64,000 nucleotides of DNA from Capnocytophaga sputigena (GCF_900446695.1 NZ_UAVP01000008.1:736955-800954), one strand, 5' to 3'; counted from the first letter of the stretch, positions 50,011-59,650 are shown. Numbers and translations are program-made. The notes: generated from the letters alone by a model not told the origin.

Positions 50011-52182
50011 ATGAAACATATTATCTATTTATTCCTCTACCTCAGTTTCACCACTGCTCAAGCACAATGGAACATTACCCTTCCTAACGGCGAAACCCTT
50101 AATCTCCAATGGCAAGAACGTGAAAACTCTCAGCAAAATAAAGGCATTCACACCTTTGTAGGCTACAGCCAAAACCAGTTTGTCGCTACTTTGGTAGTAC
50201 ACCCTAATAAAGAGGCTTCTGGCAGCTTGCAGTGGGAAGGAATTACCTACCAACTTACAGGTTCACAGCAAGCTAAACTATCAGCAAAAGAGCTACGTCG
50301 CCACAACCCCAATGCAAGATGTGGCACTGATACAGAGCAGCACACCTCTCATTTTCCTTCTCCTCAAAACAGCCCTACTGCACGCCCTATCACCACTACT
50401 ACATCTCTAATGCCCAACGACCCCGAGGGGATTCTCTATCTCTATCGCTTGGCAGTATTGGTGGATTACCACGATTTTGCCCATACTTTTGGCAGTGATA
50501 TCACACAAGTAAAAAATTTCCTGCTCAACCTCGAAACCTTTCTCAACGAGGTATATGTACGTGATATAGGATTGAAATTCAGCATCGTAGCCGATAACCG
50601 ACTTATTATTCAAGAAGCTGCTAAGCAGTTGTACAAACAAAAATCACGACGAGATATCATCGAAAATTCTACTGAAAAAATCAATGAATTCATTGGTGAT
50701 AAACAGTATGACATAGGAATTGTCATCGCTCCTGGCACCGATGCTACCTTGTCAGGACTCGCTTTCTTTTCTGGAGGATTCCGCCTTGTAAGAAAAGGAG
50801 GGGCTTCGGCAATAGCCGAAAATGCAACCATTGCTCACGAAATCGGACATTTATTTGGTGCCGACCATACTTTTAAAAACGTCTATTCAGGTAACTCTCT
50901 TTATACAGAACCTCGCTACGGTCAATCACTAATGGGCTATAGCAACAATTTCCCCGATGGAGCTTTCTTTTCACTCCCTACCGCTTATCAAATACGTAGC
51001 GGGATTGTCAATAGGTCTTATTTCAAAGATTCTCAACGTACTCAGTTGGTAAACCGCAATGGAAATGATGTGAGTAATTTCAATTATGCTTATGGTATCA
51101 AAACCGAAAGCTCTTTCCCTACAATCGACCGCACTAAACTACAAGAAACCTATACCATTCCTAAAGATACTTATTTCCAATTCCGTATCAAGGCGACAAG
51201 CCCTAACAATCTCCCTATTTATTACACAGCGCAACTCACCAGCAAAGCAGGAGTAAACGATCCTAAGTTCCTCACTCGTAAAGGGAAAACAGAAGGAAAT
51301 CCCATCACTTTCCAAACGCAGTACAGCGATTTAGGAGGCTTTATAGAGTATACACGTCCCAATGCAAAAGGCGAACACCTCTTTTGGGTAGCAACCTCTA
51401 ATCCTGCCCCTCAACGCTTTGTGAATTACGATATGGTAGCCGTAAAGGTGAACATCGCCGACGGTAAAACTTTTGCAATCACTAACGGAATGAACGACGA
51501 GTACCAAGGGGGTGATAAAATAGCACTTCATTGGCAAGTAGACCCTAACTTCTTTGACCCCAATAGCAAAGTGCGTATCCTTCTTTCCGATGATTTTGGT
51601 AAAACCTTTAAATATACTTTGGTAGAAAACACCGAAAACGATGGTACTTGCGAGATTACACTTCCTAATATCGAGATAGGTGCGGTAGAATGGGGCAAAC
51701 AACCAAAAATCCAACTTCCTGCAGGAGTTATCAAAGTGGAAGTGATAGACCATATTGCATTTGCCATTACCAATGTAGCACCTTATAAAATATCTAACGG
51801 AAAATCAGTGCCTAATGGAGGTTTTAAAGTTAAGAAGAAAACGGGAACGCCCACTCCTACAGAAGATAGTAAACCACAACAAGAGCCAGAGAAAAACATT
51901 GTCATCTACAATGGCGTTTCTACTGAGAATGCGAACAACTATTTCACAGTAGAAGGAGCAGATGATAATAGCCCTATTCACCTCCTCATTTTCGATGAAA
52001 TGGGCTTAAAAGTATATGAAAATGAACATTATGGCAAAAACGGCGATTACTTTAGAGGGAACGCCAATGCCAAAGGTTTTATAGGAAATAACAAAGCCCT
52101 TCACGGCACTTATTTCTATATCGTTCGTTACAGCAAGCTCGGAAAAGAAGAACAGCAAAAAGGCTTTTTATATGTGAGATAA
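50011..52182 (+). CDS. secreted metzincin metallopeptidase with type IX-like C-terminus
   Basis: Protein of 723 residues with a signal peptide (MKHIIYLFLYLSFTTAQAQ) and an N-terminal propeptide-like region (about 20-135). The catalytic domain has HEIGHLFGADH at 276-286 and the Met-turn region QSLMGYSN; three His ligands define a metzincin of the reprolysin-like type. Two beta domains follow, then a Pro/Thr linker (TPTPTEDSKPQQEPE). The last 90 residues end FDEMGLKVYENEHY...GTYFYIVRYSKLGKEEQQKGFLYVR, like the CHU_C/type B signal for type IX secretion. So it is probably a surface-bound or released protease. Substrate unknown. Confidence 0.88.
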   Translation: MKHIIYLFLYLSFTTAQAQWNITLPNGETLNLQWQERENSQQNKGIHTFVGYSQNQFVATLVVHPNKEASGSLQWEGITYQLTGSQQAKLSAKELRRHNPNARCGTDTEQHTSHFPSPQNSPTARPITTTTSLMPNDPEGILYLYRLAVLVDYHDFAHTFGSDITQVKNFLLNLETFLNEVYVRDIGLKFSIVADNRLIIQEAAKQLYKQKSRRDIIENSTEKINEFIGDKQYDIGIVIAPGTDATLSGLAFFSGGFRLVRKGGASAIAENATIAHEIGHLFGADHTFKNVYSGNSLYTEPRYGQSLMGYSNNFPDGAFFSLPTAYQIRSGIVNRSYFKDSQRTQLVNRNGNDVSNFNYAYGIKTESSFPTIDRTKLQETYTIPKDTYFQFRIKATSPNNLPIYYTAQLTSKAGVNDPKFLTRKGKTEGNPITFQTQYSDLGGFIEYTRPNAKGEHLFWVATSNPAPQRFVNYDMVAVKVNIADGKTFAITNGMNDEYQGGDKIALHWQVDPNFFDPNSKVRILLSDDFGKTFKYTLVENTENDGTCEITLPNIEIGAVEWGKQPKIQLPAGVIKVEVIDHIAFAITNVAPYKISNGKSVPNGGFKVKKKTGTPTPTEDSKPQQEPEKNIVIYNGVSTENANNYFTVEGADDNSPIHLLIFDEMGLKVYENEHYGKNGDYFRGNANAKGFIGNNKALHGTYFYIVRYSKLGKEEQQKGFLYVR

Positions 52183-52187
52183 TACTA

Positions 52188-52201
52188 TCACCGTCAGGTG
52201 A
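52188..52201. repeat. CACC-GTCA-GGTG palindrome
   Basis: TCACCGTCAGGTGA, just after the metallopeptidase stop. The reverse complement occurs as part of 8475-8490. Confidence 0.55.
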
Positions 52202-52220
52202 AAAAGGTGTCCCTACACTT

Positions 52221-52470
52221 TTCTAAGATTCTCCAAGATTCTCTGAGCTTCTCCAAGATTCTCTGAGCTTCTCCAAGACTCTTCGAGCTTCTCCAAGACT
52301 CTTCGAGCTTCTCCAAGACTCTCCGAGCTTCTCCAAGACTCTCCGAGCTTTTCCAAGACTCTCCGAGCTTTTCCAAGACTCTCCGAGCTTCTCCAAGATT
52401 CTCCGAGCTTCTCCAAGATTCTCCGAGCTTCTCCAAGATTCTCCAAGATTCTCCAAGACTCTCCAAGCTT
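52221..52470. repeat. 250-bp tandem array of 10/20-bp units
   Basis: Twenty-five contiguous 10-bp units in which CTCCAAGA(T/C)T alternates with CTC(C/T)GAGCTT, i.e. about twelve copies of a 20-bp unit. All three minus-strand frames stay open across it only because the unit has no stop codon; no start, promoter or family supports a protein. Same family as 3349-3392, 4920-4986, 46793-46830 and 59447-59474. Confidence 0.92.
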
Positions 52471-52636
52471 CTCCCCCTCATCACAACATCACTTTTTCAA
52501 CCCCAATTTCGTGTAAATTCTTATTCCACAAACCCAGCTGCACAAATTTGTAAAATTTGAGCACAATTTAAAATATTTTACTGATTTTCAAGTAATTAAA
52601 TGCCATAAATTCACTATAAAATAATTTTATGATTTA

Positions 52637-52670
52637 TTTTTGGCTGTTTACTTTTATTGTTGTACCTTTG
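52637..52670 (+). promoter_or_regulatory. promoter upstream of a decayed gene
   Basis: -33 TTTTTG (52637-52642) and -7 TACCTTTG (52663-52670) with 20-bp spacing. The gene that follows no longer has an intact frame. Confidence 0.65.
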
Positions 52671-52684
52671 TCTCCTAATACAAG

Positions 52685-53166
52685 AAATCAACCTTGTTAT
52701 TGTAGTTGTTTTATTAGTTTTTTAGCACTAATTATTCTAAATATCTTTCTGAAAAAGACACTTGAAATCTCTTGAAAAAGAAAGAAAAATTCAAGGAAGA
52801 GAATATGTATATTCTTATTACCCAATATATAGTTACCCATATAAAGATTATGTAGAGAATGATAAAATTAACTATAAAAATATCTTTATATTGGGATAGG
52901 GAATGGGTTGGACTTTTAGTAATTCTTATTTTACATTGGCAGATTATAAAGATTCTGATGTTATTAAGGAGTTTGCTGTTGAGAAAAACAGAGTTAATTT
53001 TATAAGAACTGATGATGAAACTATTCCAAAAATAAGAACAACAGAAATAATTTTTTATACCTTTGCAAAAAATAATAGAGACACTATTTTTGGGAAAAGA
53101 GAAACTTTATATGAAATAGATTTTTTAATTCCAAAAAGTAAAAGAGTATCTCTTGTAAATATCTGA
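52685..53166 (+). pseudogene. decayed AT-rich membrane-anchored protein gene
   Basis: A good promoter is followed by pieces of one protein in different frames. First come two hydrophobic pieces (NLVIVVVLLVF from about 52688, then FLALIILNIFLKK in another frame). Next is an open stretch from 52752 (SLEKERKIQGREYVYSYYPIY...NYKNIFILG) cut by TAG at 52897-52899. An open frame continues directly after it from ATG 52903 (MGWTFSNSYFTLADY, 87 residues) to 53166. Read together they give a membrane helix plus a soluble domain. The last part alone could still be a small protein of 87 residues. No family recognised. Confidence 0.55.
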
Positions 53167-53254
53167 GAATTAAAAAAGCTGAATCTATGCAAAAAAAATA
53201 TGAATAATGACACTCTTTACTCAAGAAATTATTAATAATTAAATTTATACCATT

Positions 53255-53773
53255 ATGAAAAAATTAAAAGAATTATTTGGGAAACAAATAAGTTTAGGGA
53301 CTATTTTAGCTCTCTTGGTTGTCACTTTAGTAACATTCTTCTTGACAAAAGAATGTTCTAATACTAAGTCTATTTCTTCTGAAAAAAATTCTTATGGGGA
53401 AGTGAAAATAGGAGAAGATGTAATTAAAAATTTGGAAGCGCAGGGGATTCACTTTGCTGATTTTGAAGTTGAAGAAGAAATGCCTAATGATTTTCAAACC
53501 ATTTATAAAGGAAAAATTTTAGAACAATGGGAATATAAAAAGAAAACCAAATCTGGAAAAGAAAAAATGTATTATGTTTTAGAAATTCCTGTGAAATTGT
53601 ATCCTGATAGAAGAAAGTATATAAATGTTCCTGAAGATATAGCGTTAAGGGAATGGAAAAATAAATTAGCTGTAGGTAAAGAAGTTTACTACAAAAAATT
53701 AGATAAATCAAAAATTTCTGAAGATGAACGTGATGTAATTCCAGAATATTATTTTTCAGGATTTGTGGAATAG
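53255..53773 (+). CDS. membrane-anchored hypothetical protein
   Basis: Protein of 172 residues with one membrane helix near the N-terminus (about 13-31, SLGTILALLVVTLVTFFLT), a short linker, and a soluble charged domain of about 120 residues. The domain has beta-strand-like segments DFQTIYKGKILEQWEYKKKTKSG, KMYYVLEIPVKLY and GKEVYYKKLDKSKIS. Topology suggests a periplasm-facing domain held in the inner membrane. The codons are much more AT-rich than those of the metallopeptidase upstream, and the preceding gene is broken. The region may be acquired DNA. Family not recognised. Confidence 0.6.
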   Translation: MKKLKELFGKQISLGTILALLVVTLVTFFLTKECSNTKSISSEKNSYGEVKIGEDVIKNLEAQGIHFADFEVEEEMPNDFQTIYKGKILEQWEYKKKTKSGKEKMYYVLEIPVKLYPDRRKYINVPEDIALREWKNKLAVGKEVYYKKLDKSKISEDERDVIPEYYFSGFVE

Positions 53774-53804
53774 TAAAAACAAATAAAAAATAAAGAATAA
53801 TACA

Positions 53805-53867
53805 ATGAAAACAAAAAACAAAAGAGAAGATGTTTTGTCTAAAAAAATAGTTTTGAAAAATATATAG
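53805..53867 (+). CDS. very short basic ORF
   Basis: Twenty codons, MKTKNKREDVLSKKIVLKNI, then TAG. It follows the 172-residue gene by 31 bases and could be the remaining start of a lost gene or a leader peptide. Low confidence that it is translated. Confidence 0.25.
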   Translation: MKTKNKREDVLSKKIVLKNI

Positions 53868-53970
53868 CATTAAACTCTTTTTTCTTAATTCTTTTATTTG
53901 TTTTGGTACTGTAGTATATTTCTAAACTTTCAAACAAAATATATATTTATTCTAATTACTCTATTTTATT

Positions 53971-56687
53971 ATGTTTAAGAAATTTTATTTGTTCATACTC
54001 TTGCTAATGTCAGCTTCGGCATTTGCACAATGGCGAGTAGAAGGAACGGTGGTAGATGAATTGAGCAAAAAGCCATTAGAAGGCGTGAAAGTACACGTCA
54101 ATGCTTCTGCTTGGCAAGTAACTACCAATGGAAAAGGAAAATATGCCCTCTCTCTTCCCGAAGGCGAATACCTTATTATCTATTCACTTAATGGTTATAC
54201 CCGTCAAGAGCAATTAGTCTCTGTAGGAGGGGAAAAAATCACTCAGGAACTGCCCGTAGTGAGCCTAACAGCCGATGTAGTTCAAGAATCCGAACAAATG
54301 GCTGTCATCAACGAATCTGAACTCGAAGACGATGAGAGTAGCGCCGATGCTATGTCTGGACTCTTGCAAAGCTCCCAAGATGTGTTTATGCGACGCGCAG
54401 CTTTCGATTTCAGTTCTGCTTTCTTCAAACCCCGTGGTTATGATTCCAAAGATGTAACAGTACTCATCAATGGGATCCCTATGAACCGATTTGAAAATGG
54501 TCGCGCTCAATGGAATAACTGGGGAGGTCTCAATGATGTTACTCGTAACCAAGAGTATAGCAATGGGCTCTCAAAATCCGATTATACTTTCGGCGGTCTA
54601 ATGGGCTCTAACTACATCAACATTCGCCCCTCACTCAACCGCGCTGGGCTTCGCATTACTTCTTCAGCAAGCAACCGCAGTTATACCGGTCGATTGATGG
54701 CTACTTATAACTCAGGCGTACTCCGCAATGGCTTGTCGTTTATGGTATCCGCCTCTCGTCGCTTTGCGCCTCAAGGCTCTTGGGTCGATGGAACGCTCTA
54801 CAACGCCTATGCTTTCTCTGGTGGCGTGGAATACCAGCTCAACGATCATCACAGCTTCAACCTCATCGGACTCTTCTCTCCCGTGAAACGCGGCAAAAGC
54901 TCTCCTCTCACTCGTGAAGCTCTCGATTTATTTGGTTACCAATACAACCCTTATTGGGGCAGACAAGTGGGCGACAAACGCAATTCTCGCAATCGTATCA
55001 TCTCCGAACCTATCTTCGTTCTTTCATATAACTATTTGAAAAACAATACGCGTTTGAACATCGATTTAGGCTATCAGTTCGGCGAAATTGGCAATACCCG
55101 CATCGCTTATGCGAACGCCCAAAACCCCGAACCTAACTACTATCGAAATATGCCAAGTTACTACCTAAACCAAAATGCAGGTCCCGACTTTGCAGCCGCC
55201 GAAAATCAAAAAAAGACATTTTAGAAAACCCACAACTCAATTGGGAAAAATTGTACTATGCTAACTATAACAACAACGATAAACACAGTACTTTTATAGT
55301 CAGCAACGACATCAACCGCGAACGCACCCTTTCTGCCAACGTGAATTTTGCAACGCCTATCCACGACTTTATCAAATGGACATCAGGACTCGTATACCGC
55401 AATATCTCTTCCGATAATTTTGCCGAAATCGACGACTTGCTCGGGGGTCAGTACTTTATGAATTATGATTACTTCGAGAACAAACCTTACGACGCCAATG
55501 AGGCTGATATGAAAAAACAAAAAGGCGATAAATGGAATTACTTCTATAGCCTAAAAAGCAACGTAGGCGAGGCATTTTCTCAATTGGAATTTACATTCAA
55601 AAAAGCTGAACTTTTCATCGCAGGGCGTTACCACTACACCGATGTACAACGTGAGGGCAAATACAACTACCCTCTTTATAGCGATTCCTATGGTAAAGGG
55701 GCAATGCAAGTGCAAAATGGTGTGAGTACTAAAGCAGGGATTACTTATGCCCTTACTGGTCGCCACCTCTTGCAACTCAATGTAGGCTATTTCAATACCC
55801 CACAATCCTTGCGCAATATATATGCAAATATACGCAATTCTAATCGCTTGTTGCCTAACCTCAAAAACGAATTGGCTTATAGTGCCGATGCAAGCTACAT
55901 CTTCCGTATGCCTTACCTCAAAGGTCGCCTCACCGGCTTCTTTACTGAGATAGAAAACACTGCCGAAACTAACTTTTTCTATACCGAAACTGCTATTACC
56001 GATGAAATCGATAAAGACTTTGTAGCTCAAACTGTAGATGGTATCCAAAAACGCCACTTCGGATTAGAATTCGGCGCTGAAGCTCAATTGCACCCTACTG
56101 TAAAAATTACGGCTGCTGCTGCTATAGGGCAATACACCTATATTAATAATCCATCGCTCTACATTTCAGCGGGAGATGTAAATAAAGCTATCGACGAGGT
56201 GAAAATGAAAAATTACCACGTACCAAGCGGCCCTCAACAAGCCTATTCATTAGGCTTAGAATATCGCAATCCTAAATATTGGTGGGTAGGAGCAACAGCC
56301 AATTTCTTAGCACAAAACTACGTATCGCTATCAGCCCTCAGCCGCACCTCTCAGTTCTTTATCGACCCCGCTACCAAAGCGACTTACTCTAATATCGACC
56401 TCGATAAAGCTCGTCAGCTCCTCAAACAAGAACGCTTAGACGATGTATTCTTAGTGAACCTCGTAGGAGGGAAATCTTGGCGCGTAAAGAAAACCTATAT
56501 CAACCTAATGGCAAGTGTGAACAACCTCTTCAATACCAAATTCCTTTCAGGAGGTTTTGAACAATCACGTACAGCCAACTATGGCAGAATGCTCCAAGAT
56601 AACGCCCAAGGAGTTCCTTCTTTCGGTAATCGATATTTCGTCGGCTACGGACGCACCTATATGCTCAATTTGGCAGTAAGCCTTTAA
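53971..56687 (+). pseudogene. TonB-dependent receptor split by a -1 frame change
   Basis: Two adjoining frames encode one outer-membrane receptor of about 905 residues. The first (53971-55224) has a signal peptide (MFKKFYLFILLLMSASAFAQ), a carboxypeptidase-like domain (VEGTVVDELSKKPLEGVKVHV), and a plug and first barrel strands. The second resumes at 55215 as DILENPQLNWEKLYYANY and runs to 56687, ending RTYMLNLAVSL. The switch sits in a run of seven A at 55208-55214 that reads A-AAA-AAG in frame, the classical -1 slippery heptamer. It may be a mutation, a phase-variable A-run, a base-call error, or programmed frameshifting. Otherwise the gene looks well preserved. It leads a cluster with two lipoproteins. 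Confidence 0.85.
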
Positions 56688-56735
56688 AGCTAGAGTGCTC
56701 GCTATGTATGAAAGAAAACACAATTAATAAATAAT

Positions 56736-57425
56736 ATGATGAATAAACTATCCATCTTTAGAAAAGGGGCGTTAGCCCTCCTCCTAGCAACTACTGCATT
56801 AGTAGGTTGCTCTAAAAGCAATGAGTCAAACTCTGACACGGAATTTCAGGGGGTGCCTTATATGTTGCTCACCACCAATAAACCTGTGGGAAGCAATATC
56901 TCTTTAACTATAGTTGCCAAAGAAGCCGATAAAAAAGATGTGTGGATAGACCTAAACAACAATGGTGTCTTCGATACGGGCTCCGATGTTCGCCTAACAG
57001 CTGCTACAACAACCTATAAACTCCAAGGCAATACAGTGAGAGTTTATGGAAAGGTAACAACTTTTAAATGCGATCGCAATGAAGTAACTTCGTTAGATGT
57101 AACCCGCAACGCTGTATTGGAAAGATTGGATATGAGTCATAATAAAATTAAAGAAGTGAACTTGCACAACAATACTCAACTCACTTACTTGAAAGTGTCA
57201 AACTTGCCTCTTGTTGGCTTAGATCTTACCAATAATAAAAAGCTCACCGAATTGCGCTTTAATCTTACATTTTCTGGTGAAAAACTAAAAAAATGCGCAA
57301 GCACTATGCACGAAAATGGTGGAGGTACGGTTTATATGAATCCCAGAATTACTGATGATCCAGCAGAAAAGCAAACAATGCAAACTTTAACAAATAAGAA
57401 ATGGAAAATAGGAAATTGCCAATAA
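56736..57425 (+). CDS. leucine-rich-repeat surface lipoprotein
   Basis: Lipoprotein of 229 residues (lipobox LVGC then SKSNESNSDTE). After a beta region (DVWIDLNNNGVFDTGSDVRL, a Ca-binding-like loop) come three to four short leucine-rich repeats: VTTFKCDRNEVTSLDVTRNAV, LERLDMSHNKIKEVNLHNNTQ, LTYLKVSNLPLVGLDLTNNKK, of the 21-residue type seen in other Bacteroidetes surface proteins. A second ATG one codon downstream is equally possible. It lies 48 bases after the receptor gene, so it is probably co-transcribed with it. Ligand binding is inference. Confidence 0.78.
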   Translation: MMNKLSIFRKGALALLLATTALVGCSKSNESNSDTEFQGVPYMLLTTNKPVGSNISLTIVAKEADKKDVWIDLNNNGVFDTGSDVRLTAATTTYKLQGNTVRVYGKVTTFKCDRNEVTSLDVTRNAVLERLDMSHNKIKEVNLHNNTQLTYLKVSNLPLVGLDLTNNKKLTELRFNLTFSGEKLKKCASTMHENGGGTVYMNPRITDDPAEKQTMQTLTNKKWKIGNCQ

Positions 57426-57476
57426 GCAAATCCTAAATGGAAGATGAAAAACTCATAACTCTAAACTAATAGTTGT

Positions 57477-59273
57477 ATGAAATTAAACTTATTAAAACCC
57501 ACAGCGATAGCCCTATTGTCGCTATTTGCAATTACATCGTGTGTAAAAGACGACGATTATGAAATTCCCAACCCTAACGGGGAAAAGCCCCTACCTCCTT
57601 TTAGTGGAAAGGTAGTAACTTTTGATGTAGCCACCGCTCAAGCTACTAACACAGTAGTTACCTATGGAGCCGATGAAGCTATCGAAGGTTATGTAATTTC
57701 TAGTGATGAAGGCGGTAACTTCTACAAAAAAATATATATCCAAAACGAGGAAAAAACCAAAGGAGTTACGGTCGTTATCAACAAATCAGGATTGTACACC
57801 GAGTTCCCTCTTGGAGCTAAAGTGCAATTGCGTCTCAAAGGTCTTACCTCACAAGCAAACAATGGAGGGGTAGATTTTGGAGATGGTATTTATCAAGGGA
57901 ATAACAATAGAACAGGTGTAGGACAAATGTCCGAAGCTACCTACAAAAAACATCTATTCGAAAAAGGTGGTACTCGCAAAACCCTTGCAGAACTCGCTAA
58001 AGCTGATACTTCTATAAACACATTAAAAGTAGAAGCCAATGTCAACCAGCTTATCACCCTTAAAGGAGTACACTTCAAAACCGCTGATGTAGGTAAAGAA
58101 ATGCATCAAAAAACCAATGACGCTCGTCAAGGAACCGATTATACCCTTACCGATGCACAAGGCAATACGATTCCGTTTAGAACTAGTCGTTATGCCAAGT
58201 TCAAAGATGAAAAAGTGCCTGCAGGAACTTTAGATATCACAGGGGTACTCACCAAATTCGGACAAAATTGGCAATTTATGATTAGCAACTACGCCGATAT
58301 AGTAGTAGTCAGTGGTGGTACTTCTACCGGTACCCAAACCAATACAACTGTCGAAACCATAGAAGCTAGTACCGCTACAGCAGCCAGCTTTGTAGAAGGT
58401 AAAAAGGTAAAACTGCACGGCAATCTCACAGTTGAAGGAACAAAAGCCTACATTCTTTTTAGCGATGGTACTAAAATACAGTTGTATACACGTAATTTCA
58501 AAAACATTAGCAACGAGAACAAAACAAACCTTAAAGAAAATGGCAAAGAAGTTACAGTAACAGGTACTTTTGGCAAATTCAATAATACACTACAAATCTC
58601 TTATGAGCAAGACAGCGATTTAGTATGGGGTGCATCTAATAACAACCCTAATCCTCCTGCTACTGTCGAAACTGTAGAAGCCAGCACTGCCACAGCTGCA
58701 AACTTCGTAGAAGGTAAAAAGGTAAAACTACACGGTAATCTCACAGTTGAAGGAACCAAATCCTACATCGTATTTAGTGATGGCACCAAAATACAGTTAT
58801 ACATTAAAAACTTCAAAAATCTTAGTAAAGAGAGTAAAGATAATCTCAAAATAAATGGCAAAGAAGTTACAGTAACAGGTACTTTTAGCAAACATAATAC
58901 TACGCTTCAAATCGCTTATGAGCAAGACAGCGATTTAGTATGGGGAGCATCTAATAACAATCCTAACCCACAACCACCCGCTACTGTAACCGAACTCGAT
59001 GCTTCTACAGCCACCGCCGCTGATTTTCAGTTGAATAAAGTTGTAAAACTCACAGGAACTATCAAAATGATTAATAATAGATCAACAATTGTATTTACTA
59101 CAGATAATACCGAAATACAACTTACCACTAAAGGTTATGGCAGTTTACCAGATGATTTTAAAACCAAAATCAGCACAGAAGGCAAAAAAGTCATTGTAAA
59201 AGGAACTTTCACACAATTTAAAGGAACGAAACAACTAAAATACGATTCTATTGACGATGTTCAATTCCCTTAA
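57477..59273 (+). CDS. DUF5689 lipoprotein with three OB-like repeats
   Basis: Lipoprotein of 598 residues; lipobox ITSC then VKDDDYE, a good surface-export-like tail. Residues about 40-280 match DUF5689 as I remember it (VVTYGADEAIEGYVISSDEGGNFYKKIYIQN). The rest is three repeats of about 100 residues (291-390, 396-495, 503-598) of the form EASTATAASFVEGKKVKLHG...FSDGTKIQLY...VTVTGTF, which look like OB-fold units. Repeats 1 and 2 are nearly identical; repeat 3 has drifted. It is the last gene of the receptor cluster and ends at a strong terminator. Confidence 0.82.
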   Translation: MKLNLLKPTAIALLSLFAITSCVKDDDYEIPNPNGEKPLPPFSGKVVTFDVATAQATNTVVTYGADEAIEGYVISSDEGGNFYKKIYIQNEEKTKGVTVVINKSGLYTEFPLGAKVQLRLKGLTSQANNGGVDFGDGIYQGNNNRTGVGQMSEATYKKHLFEKGGTRKTLAELAKADTSINTLKVEANVNQLITLKGVHFKTADVGKEMHQKTNDARQGTDYTLTDAQGNTIPFRTSRYAKFKDEKVPAGTLDITGVLTKFGQNWQFMISNYADIVVVSGGTSTGTQTNTTVETIEASTATAASFVEGKKVKLHGNLTVEGTKAYILFSDGTKIQLYTRNFKNISNENKTNLKENGKEVTVTGTFGKFNNTLQISYEQDSDLVWGASNNNPNPPATVETVEASTATAANFVEGKKVKLHGNLTVEGTKSYIVFSDGTKIQLYIKNFKNLSKESKDNLKINGKEVTVTGTFSKHNTTLQIAYEQDSDLVWGASNNNPNPQPPATVTELDASTATAADFQLNKVVKLTGTIKMINNRSTIVFTTDNTEIQLTTKGYGSLPDDFKTKISTEGKKVIVKGTFTQFKGTKQLKYDSIDDVQFP

Positions 59274-59304
59274 AAGAAATTTAAACGTTTTTCATTGTTA
59301 GAAT

Positions 59305-59339
59305 AAAGAGTGAGTCCCCAAAAAGGCTCACTCTTTTTA
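59305..59339 (+). terminator. terminator of the receptor/DUF5689 cluster
   Basis: Perfect 10-bp stem AAAGAGTGAG / CTCACTCTTT with a 12-base loop and a T run. Confidence 0.88.
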
Positions 59340-59365
59340 TTCTCACCACTCTAAACCTCCCTCCC

Positions 59366-59419
59366 CTCCCACAACTCCCACAGCTCCCACAGCTCCCACA
59401 GCTCCCACCGCTCCCATCC
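59366..59419. repeat. 9-bp tandem repeat CTCCCACAG
   Basis: Six contiguous units (CTCCCACAA, three CTCCCACAG, CTCCCACCG, CTCCCATCC), followed by the GTGCGGCTCGCAC hairpin (59426-59438) and 10-bp family units (59447-59474). Confidence 0.85.
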
Positions 59420-59540
59420 CTGCCCGTGCGGCTCGCACCCCCCTCCAAGTTTCTCCGAGCCTCTCCGAGTTTTTCTTCAAAAAATATTCTCCTCATTTTC
59501 AACTAACTACAAAAAACTTTCAAAAAAAGTTGCGAAAAAA

Positions 59541-59571
59541 TTTGCAGGATAAAAAAAACGCCGTACCTTTG
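59541..59571 (+). promoter_or_regulatory. rRNA operon promoter
   Basis: -33 TTTG (59541-59544) and -7 TACCTTTG (59564-59571), 19-bp spacing, about 150 bases before the 16S rRNA. Confidence 0.8.
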
Positions 59572-59618
59572 CACCCGCAAATGAGACAAAACACAGTCTC
59601 AAAATAAGAAACAACACG

Positions 59619-59630
59619 TACATTGACATA
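59619..59630 (+). promoter_or_regulatory. TACATTGACATA motif in the rRNA leader
   Basis: The same 12 bases occur again at 61552-61563, before the 23S rRNA. Placement before each large rRNA suggests an antitermination or processing signal (inference). Confidence 0.55.
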
Positions 59631-59650
59631 ATGTTGTACAGCACAAAAAG

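Noticed and set aside
50011..52182. Possible gingipain-like or M6 protease.
   Set aside because: The zinc motif HEIGHLFGADH and the Met-turn fit metzincins; no Cys protease dyad is present.
52194..52484. Three overlapping minus-strand ORFs giving repetitive Leu-Gly-Glu-Ala-Arg/Ser-Trp-Arg-Ser-Ser peptides.
   Set aside because: They are open in all three frames because the 10/20-bp tandem unit lacks stop codons. No promoter, start context or family supports translation; listed as a repeat.
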